A stretch of DNA of 64,000 nt from Methylocaldum sp035627495 (GCF_035627495.1 NZ_DASPLO010000159.1:6978-70977); one strand, 5' to 3'. Positions 18,852-27,592 are shown, numbered from the stretch's first letter. The notes: generated by a model not told the origin, from the sequence alone. Program-made: numbers and translations.

Positions 18852-20291
18852 ATGACGATGCGAGACAAGAAGGCTGTACTAGGAGAGGGGGTCCAAAAGG
18901 ACGGCGTCCGTAGACGCCGGTTTCTGCAACGGGTGGCCGGCGTTGCGGTGGCAGTTGGGCTCTGCGGGTTGATACCCATTGGTTCGCATGACGCACAGGC
19001 GGACGTCGGCAAACCGGAAAAAACCTCGCTCAAGTTCGGCTTCATTAAGCTGACCGACATGGTGCCATTGGCGATTGCCTACGAGAATGGCTACTTCGAG
19101 GACGAGGGCCTGTCCGTCACGCTGGAGGCGCAGGCCAACTGGAAAGTGCTGCTCGACCGGGTGATCTCGGGTGAACTGGACGGCGCCCACATGCTGGCCG
19201 GGCAACCCATCGGCGCCACCATCGGTTTCGGCACCCAGGCCGACGTCATCACCGCCTTCAGCATGGATCTCAACGGCAACGGCATCACCGTTTCCAATAC
19301 GGTGTGGGACGAACTCAAGAAGAAGCTGCCGATGAAGGATGGCAAGCCGGTGCATCCGATCGACCCCAAATACCTCAAGGCCGTCGTCGACGGTTACAAG
19401 AAGACAGGCAAGTCGTTCAAAATGGGCGTGGTGTTCCCGGTGTCGACCCACAATTACGAGCTGCGCTATTGGCTCGCGGCCGGCGGCATGAATCCGGGCT
19501 ATTACTCTCCGACCAAGGGCGACATCAGCGGCACGCTCAAGGCAGATGTGTTGTTGTCCGTGACGCCGCCGCCACAGATGCCGGCCACCATGGAAGCGGG
19601 CACCATCGATGGCTATTGCGTGGGCGAACCGTGGAACCAGCAGGCGGTGTTCAAGGGCATAGGCGTGCCGGTGGCCACCGACTACGAAGTGCAGGAGAAC
19701 AATCCGGAGAAGGTGTTCGGCGTGACCAAAGCCTGGGCGGAAGCCAACCCGAACACCCACATCCGCGTGGTCAAGGCGCTGATCCGCGCCGGGTATTGGC
19801 TGGACGCGGAGAACAACAAGAACCGCGCCGAGGCGGTGAAGATCATCTCGCGTCCGAATTACGTGGGCGCGGACGAGGCGGTGATCGCCAACAGCATGAC
19901 CGGCACCTTCGAGTACCAGAAGGGCGACAAGCGCGAGGCACCCGATTTCAACGTGTTCTTCCGCTATAACGCGACCTATCCATACTACTCCGACGCCATC
20001 TGGTATCTCACCCAGATGCGCCGCTGGGGCCAGATTCCCGAACCCAAGCCCGATTCCTGGTACATGGAGATGGCGAAGAAAATCTACCGTCCGGACATTT
20101 ACGCCATCGCGGCCAAGGAACTGATCGCCGAAGGCAAGCTTAGCCCTCAGGATTTCCCGGATTTCGCCAAGGAGACCGGCTTCAAGGGTCCGCAGAAGGG
20201 CTTCATCGACGGCATCGTCTACGATGGACGCAAACCCAACGATTACCTGAAACAGTTCAAGATCGGCCTCAAAGGCAACGAGAAGCCGTAA
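18852..20291 (+). CDS. nrtA: Nitrate ABC transporter substrate-binding protein
   Basis: A 479-residue periplasmic nitrate/nitrite-binding protein of the NrtA/NasF family. The N terminus has a twin-arginine signal, VRRRRFLQRVAG, followed by a hydrophobic run and a likely cleavage after DAQA, so export is by Tat. Family blocks: LKFGFIKLTDMVPLAIAYENG, GELDGAHMLAGQPIGATIGFG, STHNYELRYWLAAGGMNPGYY and IDGYCVGEPWNQQAVFKG. It begins the nrtA-nrtB-nrtCD operon behind leader 1 and is clearly related to NasS at 43630, which lacks the signal. Confidence 0.93.
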   Translation: MTMRDKKAVLGEGVQKDGVRRRRFLQRVAGVAVAVGLCGLIPIGSHDAQADVGKPEKTSLKFGFIKLTDMVPLAIAYENGYFEDEGLSVTLEAQANWKVLLDRVISGELDGAHMLAGQPIGATIGFGTQADVITAFSMDLNGNGITVSNTVWDELKKKLPMKDGKPVHPIDPKYLKAVVDGYKKTGKSFKMGVVFPVSTHNYELRYWLAAGGMNPGYYSPTKGDISGTLKADVLLSVTPPPQMPATMEAGTIDGYCVGEPWNQQAVFKGIGVPVATDYEVQENNPEKVFGVTKAWAEANPNTHIRVVKALIRAGYWLDAENNKNRAEAVKIISRPNYVGADEAVIANSMTGTFEYQKGDKREAPDFNVFFRYNATYPYYSDAIWYLTQMRRWGQIPEPKPDSWYMEMAKKIYRPDIYAIAAKELIAEGKLSPQDFPDFAKETGFKGPQKGFIDGIVYDGRKPNDYLKQFKIGLKGNEKP

Positions 20292-20366
20292 CCGGCGAGT
20301 CGTTCTTCATTCAGTCACGTCGGCGGGCCCTTGCGCTACACGGGCTCTCCGACAGGGAGGATCAAC

Positions 20367-21359
20367 ATGACGGCACAAACATTACTGCAACGATTGAGCA
20401 CTCTGACACAGGCCAACGGCACCGGGGATTCGAAACTGTCGGCTATCTTTCACGACAACTGGCCGTCCTTGTTCGGTATCGCCATTTTTCTGGTGCTCTG
20501 GCACGTTGGCGCCGGTGGGATCAAAACTTCGCTCGGGGAATTGCCGGGTCCCGCGGCGGTGTGGGAGCAGGCCGGCAACCTGTATCAGGAGCACGTCGCG
20601 GAGCGAGAGCGAGAGGCGGCGTTCTACGAACGCCAGGAACGGCGCAAGGAGCGGTTTCTAGCGGAAAATCCAGGCCAGGAGTTTACACCTCTGCCGTACA
20701 CGGGCAAACCGACTTACCTGGATCAGATCTTCACCAGTCTTTATACGGTGTTCGCCGGATTTACCATGGCGACCCTGGTCGCCGTGCCGTTGGGAATTTT
20801 GTGCGGGCTGAGCAAATCCTTCCAGAACGCGATCAATCCGCTGATCCAAATCTTCCGGCCGGTATCACCACTGGCCTGGCTACCGATCGTGACGCTGGTG
20901 GTGAGTGCGCTGTACGTGACCACCGGCACGCCGATGTTCGAGAAATCCTTCATCATTTCGGCCATCACCGTGACCCTGTGCTCACTTTGGCCGACCCTGA
21001 TCAACACCGCCGTGGGCGTCGCCTCCATCGACAAGGACCTCATCAACGTGTCCAAGGTGCTGCGGCTTTCGACCCGCACCAAGGTCATGAAGATCGTCAT
21101 TCCATCCTCGCTCAAGCTCATCTTTACCGGGCTGCGCCTATCGCTTGGGGTGGGCTGGATGGTGCTGATCGCGGCGGAAATGCTGGCGCAGAATCCCGGT
21201 CTCGGAAAATTCGTGTGGGATGAGTTCCAGAACGGCAGTTCGCAGTCGCTGGGGCGCATCATGGTGGCCGTATTCACCATCGGCTTCGTCGGCTTCCTGC
21301 TCGACCGCATCATGCAAACCCTGCAGCAACTGGTCAGCTTCGGCGAACGCTCGAGTTGA
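20367..21359 (+). CDS. nrtB: Nitrate ABC transporter permease
   Basis: A 330-residue inner-membrane permease of the NrtB/SsuC type, with a first membrane helix near residue 35 and a cluster of helices after about residue 125. The C-terminal part contains the coupling loop region (INVSKVLRLSTRTKVMKIVI, then SLGVGWMVLIAAEML). The ATG at 20367 follows GGGAGG with good spacing and was preferred to the frame start at 20331. A charged segment (residues about 70-110, ERQERRKERFLAENPG) between the first helix and the core is typical of nitrate permeases. It lies 10 bp before nrtCD. Confidence 0.92.
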   Translation: MTAQTLLQRLSTLTQANGTGDSKLSAIFHDNWPSLFGIAIFLVLWHVGAGGIKTSLGELPGPAAVWEQAGNLYQEHVAEREREAAFYERQERRKERFLAENPGQEFTPLPYTGKPTYLDQIFTSLYTVFAGFTMATLVAVPLGILCGLSKSFQNAINPLIQIFRPVSPLAWLPIVTLVVSALYVTTGTPMFEKSFIISAITVTLCSLWPTLINTAVGVASIDKDLINVSKVLRLSTRTKVMKIVIPSSLKLIFTGLRLSLGVGWMVLIAAEMLAQNPGLGKFVWDEFQNGSSQSLGRIMVAVFTIGFVGFLLDRIMQTLQQLVSFGERSS

Positions 21360-21369
21360 GGAGATCGAC

Positions 21370-23100
21370 ATGCTAAGTCAGCAACGCATCTACACCAACG
21401 ACTTCGAGAACCAACCGCCCGAGGTACGGGCGCCCCGTGCGCTCTCGCTGGAACTGAAAGGCGTCGGCAAGGGTTACGGCACCGGTGCGCAGCGGACCGA
21501 AGTGCTGAAGGACATCAACCTTCGGATCGAGGAAGGGGAGTTCGTCGCTATCGTCGGGTTTTCCGGCAGCGGCAAGACCACCCTGATTTCGCTCATGGCC
21601 GGTCTCCTTGAGGGCGATGCCGGCGAACTGCTGTGCAACGGCAAGCCGATCGACGGGCCGGGCCCAGACCGCGGCGTGGTGTTCCAGAGCTATTCGCTGA
21701 TGCCCTGGATGACCGTGCGCCAAAACGTGGCGCTGGCGGTCGATCAGGTATTTAAGGATGCGCCCAAAGCGGAACGGGCGGCGCGGGTCGAGAAATATGT
21801 CGCCATGGTGAATCTCACCCCTGCCATGGACAAGCGTCCCGCCGAACTCTCCGGCGGCATGCGTCAGCGGGTGTCGGTGGCGCGCGCGCTGGCGGCCTCG
21901 CCGGAGATTCTGCTGCTCGACGAACCGTTGAGCGCTTTGGATGCGCTGACGCGCTCCAAGCTCCAGGACGAAATCATCCGCATCTGGAGCCAGGAAAAGA
22001 AGACCGTCGTGCTCATCACCAACGATGTGGACGAAGGCATCATCATGGCGGATCGCATCATTCCGCTGAAGCCCGGCCCGAATGCGACCTTGGGACCGGA
22101 ATTCAAGGTTGCCCTGCCCCGTCCGCGCGACCGCCAGGCCATCAACCACTCGCCGGAATTCAAGCGTATCCGGAGAGAAGTGACCCAATATCTCATGCAG
22201 ATCAGCCATGAGCGGGATATTGCCGCCTCCGACAATATCGTCAGCCTGCCGCCGGTCCTCCCCAACACCGCACGCGAGCACCAGGCGGCCAACGTCAAGG
22301 CGGTTCCGGCAAAAGCCAATTTGGAGCGCTACGTGGAGTTCTCCCGCGTCTCCAAGATTTATCCTAGCCGCAAAGGTCCCATCAAGGTTGTCGACGGCTT
22401 CGATCTCAAAATCCGCAAAGGCGAGTTCATTTCCATCATCGGCCACTCCGGCTGCGGCAAATCGACCGTGCTGTCCATGGTGGCAGGTCTCAACGATATC
22501 AGCGAGGGCGGCATCGTCCTGGACGGGCGGGAAGTCGTCACCGCCGGCCCCGATCGCGGCATCGTGTTCCAGGCCCCGAGCCTGGTGCCTTGGCTCACCG
22601 CTTTCGAGAACGTCTGTCTCGGCGTCGAACAGGTCTATCCCCACGCCAGCAAGAAGGAACGCATCGACATCGTCGAGCATTATCTCAGCCGCGTCGATCT
22701 ATCCGACGCCAGAGACAAGAAAGCCAGCGAACTTTCCAACGGCATGAAACAGCGGGTCGGCATCGCCCGGGCGTTCGCGCTCTCGCCCAAGCTGCTGCTG
22801 CTGGACGAGCCCTTCGGCATGCTCGATTCGCTCACGCGATGGGATTTGCAGGAAGTGCTGATGGATGTGTGGACCCGCACCAAGCTGACGGCCATCATGG
22901 TGACCCACGATGTGGACGAGGCGATTCTGCTCGCCGACCGCGTGGTGATGATGACCAACGGGCCGAACGCGAAAGTCGGCAAGATCCTCGAGATCGATCT
23001 GCCGCGTCCACGCACCCGCAAGATGCTGCTGGAACATCCGAACTACTACGAGTTGCGCGAGCAGTTGCTCACTTTCCTGGCGGAATGCGATCACGATTGA
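21370..23100 (+). CDS. nrtCD: Nitrate ABC transporter ATPase, two fused ATP-binding domains
   Basis: A 576-residue protein of two complete ABC ATPases in tandem, supplying both engines for NrtB. Domain 1: Walker A GFSGSGKTT (63-71), signature LSGGMRQR (about 160), LLLLDEP. Domain 2: Walker A GHSGCGKST (358-366), a degenerate signature LSNGMKQR, LLLLDEPFG. A Pro/Ala-rich linker of about 40 residues joins them. It differs from cyanobacterial NrtC, whose second half is an NrtA-like domain. The symbol nrtCD is descriptive. GAGGAG precedes the ATG at 21370, preferred to the longer frame overlapping nrtB. Confidence 0.9.
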   Translation: MLSQQRIYTNDFENQPPEVRAPRALSLELKGVGKGYGTGAQRTEVLKDINLRIEEGEFVAIVGFSGSGKTTLISLMAGLLEGDAGELLCNGKPIDGPGPDRGVVFQSYSLMPWMTVRQNVALAVDQVFKDAPKAERAARVEKYVAMVNLTPAMDKRPAELSGGMRQRVSVARALAASPEILLLDEPLSALDALTRSKLQDEIIRIWSQEKKTVVLITNDVDEGIIMADRIIPLKPGPNATLGPEFKVALPRPRDRQAINHSPEFKRIRREVTQYLMQISHERDIAASDNIVSLPPVLPNTAREHQAANVKAVPAKANLERYVEFSRVSKIYPSRKGPIKVVDGFDLKIRKGEFISIIGHSGCGKSTVLSMVAGLNDISEGGIVLDGREVVTAGPDRGIVFQAPSLVPWLTAFENVCLGVEQVYPHASKKERIDIVEHYLSRVDLSDARDKKASELSNGMKQRVGIARAFALSPKLLLLDEPFGMLDSLTRWDLQEVLMDVWTRTKLTAIMVTHDVDEAILLADRVVMMTNGPNAKVGKILEIDLPRPRTRKMLLEHPNYYELREQLLTFLAECDHD

Positions 23101-23256
23101 TGAAATAGGTCATGCTGAGGGACCGCCACGCCGGACACTGCAAGGGCGGTGAGTAGCTCGCACGGAGCGCAACGCGATGACGTTGCCGAATAGCCTTTTC
23201 GCTCGTTCCCAGACGGATGGGAACGGGAAAGCCGAAGGTTGAAAACCCGCGCAAAA

Positions 23257-23286
23257 GGAAAGCGGCGGCTCAAGGTGCCGCTTTCC
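23257..23286 (+). terminator. Terminator-like hairpin after nrtCD
   Basis: A perfect 10-bp stem GGAAAGCGGC/GCCGCTTTCC with a 10-base loop, followed by a C/T-rich stretch rather than a pure T-run. It is 157 bp past nrtCD and probably ends the nrt operon. The surrounding 23101-23420 shows no credible gene. Confidence 0.5.
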
Positions 23287-23422
23287 TTCCCCTTCCCGAC
23301 CCCGCCGGCTCAGGCGTAGGCCACCTCTTTATATAACCGAGGCCAGCAGCCGCAGGCCCCCCATTCTGCTCCAGGGCATGTTGGAATGTGGGACCAGCCC
23401 CATATGCACCCGCGATCAAGCG

Positions 23423-23469
23423 GTGAGCCTCGAGAAAACAAGGCTGTCGAGGATGGTCAGGCGAAATTC
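23423..23469. repeat. 47-bp direct repeat, copy 1
   Basis: This 47-bp segment recurs in the same orientation at 27321-27367 with 45 of 47 bases identical. It starts GTGAGCCTCGAGAAAAC and ends GGCGAAATTC, and contains a short hairpin (GCCTCG, loop AGAAAA, CAAGGC in this copy with one mismatch). The two copies bracket the FNT, PP2C-kinase and cyanase genes, whose composition is more AT-rich than the flanks. The origin of the repeat was not recognised. Confidence 0.6.
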
Positions 23470-23505
23470 CTGAGAGCAGACCCCGTATGCCCCCCTGTTC
23501 CGCTG

Positions 23506-23522
23506 TGCACCATGTTAGTTCA
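23506..23522 (+). promoter_or_regulatory. NtrC-like site upstream of the FNT gene
   Basis: TGCAC, seven bases, GTTCA: one mismatch from the NtrC dyad TGCAC-N7-GTGCA, about 90 bp upstream of the -24 element at 23609. The spacing is typical of an enhancer for a sigma-54 promoter. Binding is inferred. Confidence 0.45.
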
Positions 23523-23606
23523 CACGATATCTTTTGTTCTATTCCAAGCCGCACAAAATAAGGCAATCACCAATATTTATCAAAAACTTAGCCAGAATAA
23601 CGAAAC

Positions 23607-23624
23607 TTGGCACAAAATACGCTT
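23607..23624 (+). promoter_or_regulatory. Sigma-54 promoter of the FNT/PP2C-kinase/cynS genes
   Basis: TTGGCACAAAATACGCTT has a perfect TTGGCAC -24 element (GG 23609-23610) and GC at 23621-23622, 10 bases apart. The predicted start is about 23634, just before a terminator at 23652. Unlike the other leaders there is no room for an obvious hexaloop hairpin between start and terminator. Confidence 0.7.
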
Positions 23625-23651
23625 ATATCGAGCTGAGGTTTATTAAGCAAC

Positions 23652-23691
23652 GGCGCTTTAACCCCTTTAGGGTTATGGCGCTTTTTTTTTT
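23652..23691 (+). terminator. Leader terminator upstream of the FNT gene
   Basis: TAACCC and GGGTTA form the upper stem, GCGC and GCGC the lower stem, followed by about ten T. It begins in GCAACGGCGC, close to the CAACGGCG block at the nrtA and MFS leaders. It lies between promoter and gene, so some antitermination or read-through must occur. Confidence 0.65.
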
Positions 23692-23749
23692 GCCTCAGTA
23701 GTTCTTCATTGAGCGACCTGTACTAATAATTGAGCTAGAGGAAAAAAAT

Positions 23750-24589
23750 ATGTCTTATTTAGTCCCGTCAGAATTTGTCACCAAGATGGTAGATGCAGGT
23801 GAATCGAAAGTATTCATGTCAACCAGGGATACGGTGATCAGAGCGTATATGGCCGGCGCCATCCTGGCATTGGCTGCGGTGTTTGCGGTTGCAATGACCG
23901 TACAGACGGGCTCTCCGCTCATTGGCGCCATGTTGTTCCCCGTCGGTTTTTCCATGCTGTATTTGTTGGGCTTCGATCTACTGACCGGGGTGTTTGTCTT
24001 GACGCCGCTTGCATGGCTCGATAAACGCCCGGGGGTGACAATTGGCGGTATTTTAAGGAACTGGGGGTTGGTCTTCATCGGCAATTTCTTGGGGGCGTTT
24101 ACCGTGGCGGTGATGATGTCGATCGTTTTCACGTTCGGTTTCTCGACAGACCCTAATGAAGTAGGTCAAAAAATTGCCGGTATCGGGGAAGCGCGTACGC
24201 TAGGTTATGCAAAGTACGGCGCGGCAGGCATGCTGACGCTCTTTATCAGAGGCATGCTTTGCAACTGGATGGTCTCTACCGGTGTCGTCGGGGCGATGAT
24301 TTCCACTTCGGTGAGCGGTAAGGTGATCGCCATGTGGATGCCAATCATGCTCTTCTTTGCGATGACCTTCGAACATTCGATCGTCAATATGTTCTTGTTT
24401 CCGTCAGGTTTGATCATGGGCGGAAAGTTTTCGATCATGGATTACCTTATCTGGAATGAAATTCCGACCGTTGTGGGAAATCTGGTTGGCGGGCTCGCGT
24501 TCACCGGACTGACTTTGTATTCCACGCATATAAAAACGGCGCCCAAACGGGTCAGTAAGGAACGTATCTCGGTAGGAAGAGCAGCCTGA
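23750..24589 (+). CDS. Formate/nitrite transporter (FNT) family channel
   Basis: A 279-residue inner-membrane protein with six predicted helices. It belongs to the FNT family of pentameric anion channels (FocA, NirC, cyanobacterial Nit). Supporting blocks are FPVGFSMLYLLGFDLLTGVFVLTP, here given as FPVGFSMLYL and GFDLLTGVFVLTP, IRGMLCNWMVSTGV and FFAMTFEHSIVNMFLFPSG, where the His of EHSIVNM is the conserved central His. Nitrite is the likeliest substrate from context; the downstream cyanase makes cyanate a real alternative. It is followed by an IS remnant and then a PP2C-kinase fusion. Codon use is more AT-rich than the nas genes. Confidence 0.88.
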   Translation: MSYLVPSEFVTKMVDAGESKVFMSTRDTVIRAYMAGAILALAAVFAVAMTVQTGSPLIGAMLFPVGFSMLYLLGFDLLTGVFVLTPLAWLDKRPGVTIGGILRNWGLVFIGNFLGAFTVAVMMSIVFTFGFSTDPNEVGQKIAGIGEARTLGYAKYGAAGMLTLFIRGMLCNWMVSTGVVGAMISTSVSGKVIAMWMPIMLFFAMTFEHSIVNMFLFPSGLIMGGKFSIMDYLIWNEIPTVVGNLVGGLAFTGLTLYSTHIKTAPKRVSKERISVGRAA

Positions 24590-24639
24590 CGCGTGACCTC
24601 TCATGCCGAAAAGTTGGTGAAGAGGGACCAGCGAGACTG

Positions 24640-24856
24640 GTGATAAAGGACGATGGCTGGCGGATTCCGGATGAGTTGTGGGAGCGGAACGGTGGGTCGG
24701 GAGGCAGACCTATGGCCGGCTTAATCGGTTTAGCCGTATTTTGATCCGCTTGGAAAAACGGGCGATAACGATCTTGCCATGCTCTACTTGGCCTGCAGCA
24801 TCATCGCCTGGCGTGCAACCAGCCCACTGGGATCGGCTCCAAATAATTTGCAATAA
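24640..24856 (+). pseudogene. IS5-family transposase remnant
   Basis: Two pieces of an IS5-type transposase with the middle missing. From GTG 24640 the frame reads VIKDDGWRIPDELWER, the usual N terminus. From about 24718 it reads LNRFSRILIRLEKRA, then after a frameshift AMLYLACSIIAWRA, the usual C terminus. It is inactive. Together with the hairpin at 24864 it fills the 440-bp gap between the FNT gene and the PP2C-kinase gene. Confidence 0.7.
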
Positions 24857-24863
24857 AATGAAA

Positions 24864-24893
24864 GAGCTTCAGCTGTCTACACGGTTGAAGCTC
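24864..24893. terminator. Hairpin after the IS5 remnant
   Basis: GAGCTTCA and TGAAGCTC form an 8-bp stem with a 14-base loop. There is no T-run. It could be a weak terminator or an element end; if it terminates, it would partly separate the FNT gene from the PP2C-kinase gene. Confidence 0.3.
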
Positions 24894-25029
24894 CCTAAAT
24901 CTCGTTATTGATCCGGCCCCGTGAGGCGTGAAACCGTTTGTGCTGAGCTTGCCGAAGCTGTGTAGTCTTTCCACGAGCTCAAGGCGGGTGGCTTTAAAGC
25001 TTTACCAGGTCGGATCTATAAAAACAAAA

Positions 25030-26769
25030 ATGCCCAGTCAATTAAGAATCTCCGTAGGACAGCACTCTGACAAAGGCCGTAAGGAAACCAATCAGGATTT
25101 TCACGGTGTTTGCATACCAAAAGAGCCCCAGTTGAGCTTTAAAGGAATTGCGATTGCGCTGGCCGACGGGATCAGCAGTAGCGATGTGAGCCAGATTGCC
25201 AGCGAAGCCGCTGTTAGGAGTTTTCTTGAGGATTATTTCTGCACTTCAGACGCTTGGTCTGTCAGGAAGTCAGCACAGCGGGTTTTGATCGCGACCAACT
25301 CCTGGTTACATTCACAGACCCAGCAAAGCCAGTATCGTTACGATAAAGACAGAGGTTATGTGTGCACCTTAAGCGGCATGGTGATCAAGTCAACCACCGC
25401 ACATATTTTTCACGTCGGCGATACGCGCATCTATCGATTGCATGATAACTCCTTAGAGCAATTGACCAACGATCATCGGTTTTGGGTATCGCAGGACAAA
25501 AGCTATCTTGGTCGGGCTTTGGGGATTAATCCTCAGCTCGAAATTGATTATCAAGCATTGCAAGTGGAAGAAGGCGACATTTTTTTGTTCGCGACAGACG
25601 GCGTTTATGAATATGCCAGTCCTCATTTCATCATCAATGCGATCAAAGACCATGAAAACGATCTGGATACCGCTGCGAAAGCGATCGTGGACGAGGCCTA
25701 CCAGCAAGGCAGTCCGGATAACCTCACGGCTCAGCTCGTTAAAATCGAGAACTTGCCCAAGCAGGATGTAGATGAGCTCTATCAGCAGTTAACCGAACTG
25801 CCGTTCCCTCCGATATTAGAAGCCAGAATGGTTTTTGATGGCTACAAGATCGTCAGGGAGGTGCATGCCAGCAGTCGCAGCCACGTTTATCTGGCGGTGG
25901 ATAATGAAACCAGCGCGCCAGTCGTCATCAAAACGCCATCGATCGATCTTCGGGGTGACCCGGCTTATTTGGAAAGATTTTTGATGGAAGAGTGGATCGC
26001 TCGGCGCATCAACAGTGCGTATGTACTGAAGCCCTGCACACAGACGCGGAAACGCAACTATCTCTATCTCGTTACCGAATTTATCGATGGTCAGACATTG
26101 ACGCAGTGGATGATCGACAATGCAAAACCGGACCTGGAAACCGTGCGTGGCATCGTTGAACAAATTGCCAAAGGATTACGCGCTTTTCACCGGCTGGAAA
26201 TGCTGCATCAGGACCTGAGACCGGACAATATCATGATCGACAGCACCGGCACAGTGAAGATCATTGATTTCGGTTCGACGAAAGTTGCCGGCCTGATGGA
26301 GATGACAACAGCCATCGAGCGAAGTCATCTGCTAGGTACTGCACAATATACCGCGCCGGAATATTTTCTAGGCGAAAGCGGGACAACATATTCCGATATG
26401 TTTTCGCTGGGCGTTATAGCTTATCAAATGCTGTCGGGGAAACTTCCTTATGGCGCCGAAGTCTCCAAAGCCAGAACCAGAGCCGCACAAAAGAAATTGG
26501 CCTATCACTCTGTACTCGATGACGATCGGGAAATCCCGGCCTGGATCGATGATGTGCTCAGGAAGGCAGTACATCCGAACCCGTATCAGCGTTACGAGGA
26601 ATTATCCGAGTTTATCTATGATCTGCGCCATCCGAACCAAGCGTTTCTGAATAAGACCCGTCCACCGCTCATCGAACGTAATCCGGTAGTTTTCTGGAAA
26701 AGCGTTTCCTTCATTCTGACAATTATCGTTTTTACCTTGTTATTTAAGTTAACAAATAGAGGTATCTAA
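25030..26769 (+). CDS. Membrane-anchored PP2C phosphatase / Ser-Thr kinase fusion, copy 1
   Basis: A 579-residue fusion. Residues 1-250 are a PP2C-type phosphatase (GRKETNQDF, ALADGISSSD, HVGDTRIYRL, FATDGVYEY, SPDNLTA). Residues about 270-530 are a Hanks-type kinase: ATP Lys in VVIK (K301), catalytic loop LHQDLRPDN (D395; Arg replaces the usual Lys), and IIDFGS (413-415). One C-terminal helix (about 553-572) anchors it in the membrane, preceded by ERNPVVFWK. The ATG at 25030 gives the family N terminus; the frame start at 24928 was rejected. Downstream of an FNT channel and 1 bp from cynS, it probably phosphorylates or dephosphorylates transport components; the target is not known. It is paralogous to 31185-32906. 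Confidence 0.88.
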   Translation: MPSQLRISVGQHSDKGRKETNQDFHGVCIPKEPQLSFKGIAIALADGISSSDVSQIASEAAVRSFLEDYFCTSDAWSVRKSAQRVLIATNSWLHSQTQQSQYRYDKDRGYVCTLSGMVIKSTTAHIFHVGDTRIYRLHDNSLEQLTNDHRFWVSQDKSYLGRALGINPQLEIDYQALQVEEGDIFLFATDGVYEYASPHFIINAIKDHENDLDTAAKAIVDEAYQQGSPDNLTAQLVKIENLPKQDVDELYQQLTELPFPPILEARMVFDGYKIVREVHASSRSHVYLAVDNETSAPVVIKTPSIDLRGDPAYLERFLMEEWIARRINSAYVLKPCTQTRKRNYLYLVTEFIDGQTLTQWMIDNAKPDLETVRGIVEQIAKGLRAFHRLEMLHQDLRPDNIMIDSTGTVKIIDFGSTKVAGLMEMTTAIERSHLLGTAQYTAPEYFLGESGTTYSDMFSLGVIAYQMLSGKLPYGAEVSKARTRAAQKKLAYHSVLDDDREIPAWIDDVLRKAVHPNPYQRYEELSEFIYDLRHPNQAFLNKTRPPLIERNPVVFWKSVSFILTIIVFTLLFKLTNRGI

Positions 26770-26770
26770 A

Positions 26771-27262
26771 ATGAAAACAACACCGATACAAACACCGTCA
26801 TCTTGCAAAGCCGATTCTCTGCTAACCAAAGAACAAATGACGGACCGCATTATTACTGCAAAAGTAAAAAAACAACTCACTTGGACCGCCATTGCCGAAC
26901 AGATTGGCGTCGATGAAGTTTGGCTGGCCTCGGCTTGTCTTGGCATGAATAGCATGAAACACGACATTGCCGAAAAACTCTGCGCCATTCTGGAACTGCC
27001 GATTGAAGTTCAAGCCGCCTTGGAAATGTTTCCTTACAAACAATGGCCTTTCGAAATACCCCAAGATCCGCTTATTTATCGGCTTTATGAAATCGTCGGC
27101 GTTTACGGAGAAACCTTGAAAGAAATCATTCATGAAAAATTCGGAGACGGTATCATGAGCGCGATAGATTTCAGCATGACAGTCGGCAAAGAAGAAAACC
27201 CTGCCGGCGATCGCGTCGTCATCACCATGAACGGTAAATTTTTGCCTTACAAATCCTGGTAA
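26771..27262 (+). CDS. cynS: Cyanate hydratase (cyanase)
   Basis: A 163-residue enzyme converting cyanate plus bicarbonate to ammonium and CO2. The C-terminal catalytic domain shows YRLYEIVGVYGETLKEIIHE with the conserved Arg and Glu, then FGDGIMSAIDFSM with the catalytic Ser. The N-terminal helical domain (TWTAIAEQIGVDEVWLASAC) is the usual HTH-like dimer domain. It lies one base after the PP2C-kinase stop, so it is cotranscribed and probably coupled. Function in context: nitrogen recovery from cyanate or cyanate detoxification. Confidence 0.95.
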   Translation: MKTTPIQTPSSCKADSLLTKEQMTDRIITAKVKKQLTWTAIAEQIGVDEVWLASACLGMNSMKHDIAEKLCAILELPIEVQAALEMFPYKQWPFEIPQDPLIYRLYEIVGVYGETLKEIIHEKFGDGIMSAIDFSMTVGKEENPAGDRVVITMNGKFLPYKSW

Positions 27263-27320
27263 AAAGGATAGGAAATTCAATGGGCTTGGCTGCCCATTTC
27301 AGGGGGACGACGCCTCTCGG

Positions 27321-27367
27321 GTGAGCCTCGAGAAAACGAGGCTGTCGAGGATAGTCAGGCGAAATTC
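27321..27367. repeat. 47-bp direct repeat, copy 2
   Basis: Second copy of the repeat at 23423-23469, two substitutions different. In this copy the small hairpin is perfect (GCCTCG, loop AGAAAA, CGAGGC). The following 27368-27592 has no credible plus-strand gene. On the minus strand a short open end (FDWDSTSANDSEQGEPAP, stop at 27499) runs up to the IS701 end and may be the tail of a disrupted gene. Confidence 0.6.
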
Positions 27368-27592
27368 GCGGGTACTCGTGGCGTCAAAAGGGCCTATGCT
27401 GATGGCCGTCCGGCGTTTTCGGTAAAGGACAACTCTGCTGGGCTCGACGGGACGAGTCGGCAACCGGGTGAAAGGGTACGCTCGAGTGAGAGCGGCTATT
27501 AGCTCACCGCCCGGTCAAATTCGAACTCCGGCGCCGGTTCGCCCTGCTCCGAATCGTTGGCGGAGGTTGAGTCCCAGTCGAATACACTCTAT

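Noticed and set aside
23423..23469. 47-bp repeat as a riboswitch or the 5' end of a group II intron
   Set aside because: It starts GTGAG and folds locally, but no intron domain V, reverse transcriptase or known aptamer core was recognisable near either copy.
24928..25029. N-terminal extension of the first PP2C-kinase fusion
   Set aside because: The extra 34 codons lie in repeat-like DNA after the IS5 remnant and do not resemble the PP2C start; ATG 25030 does.
27490..27560. tRNA-like T-arm (GAGTTCGAATTTGACC on the minus strand)
   Set aside because: No acceptor, D-arm or anticodon stem could be built around it.
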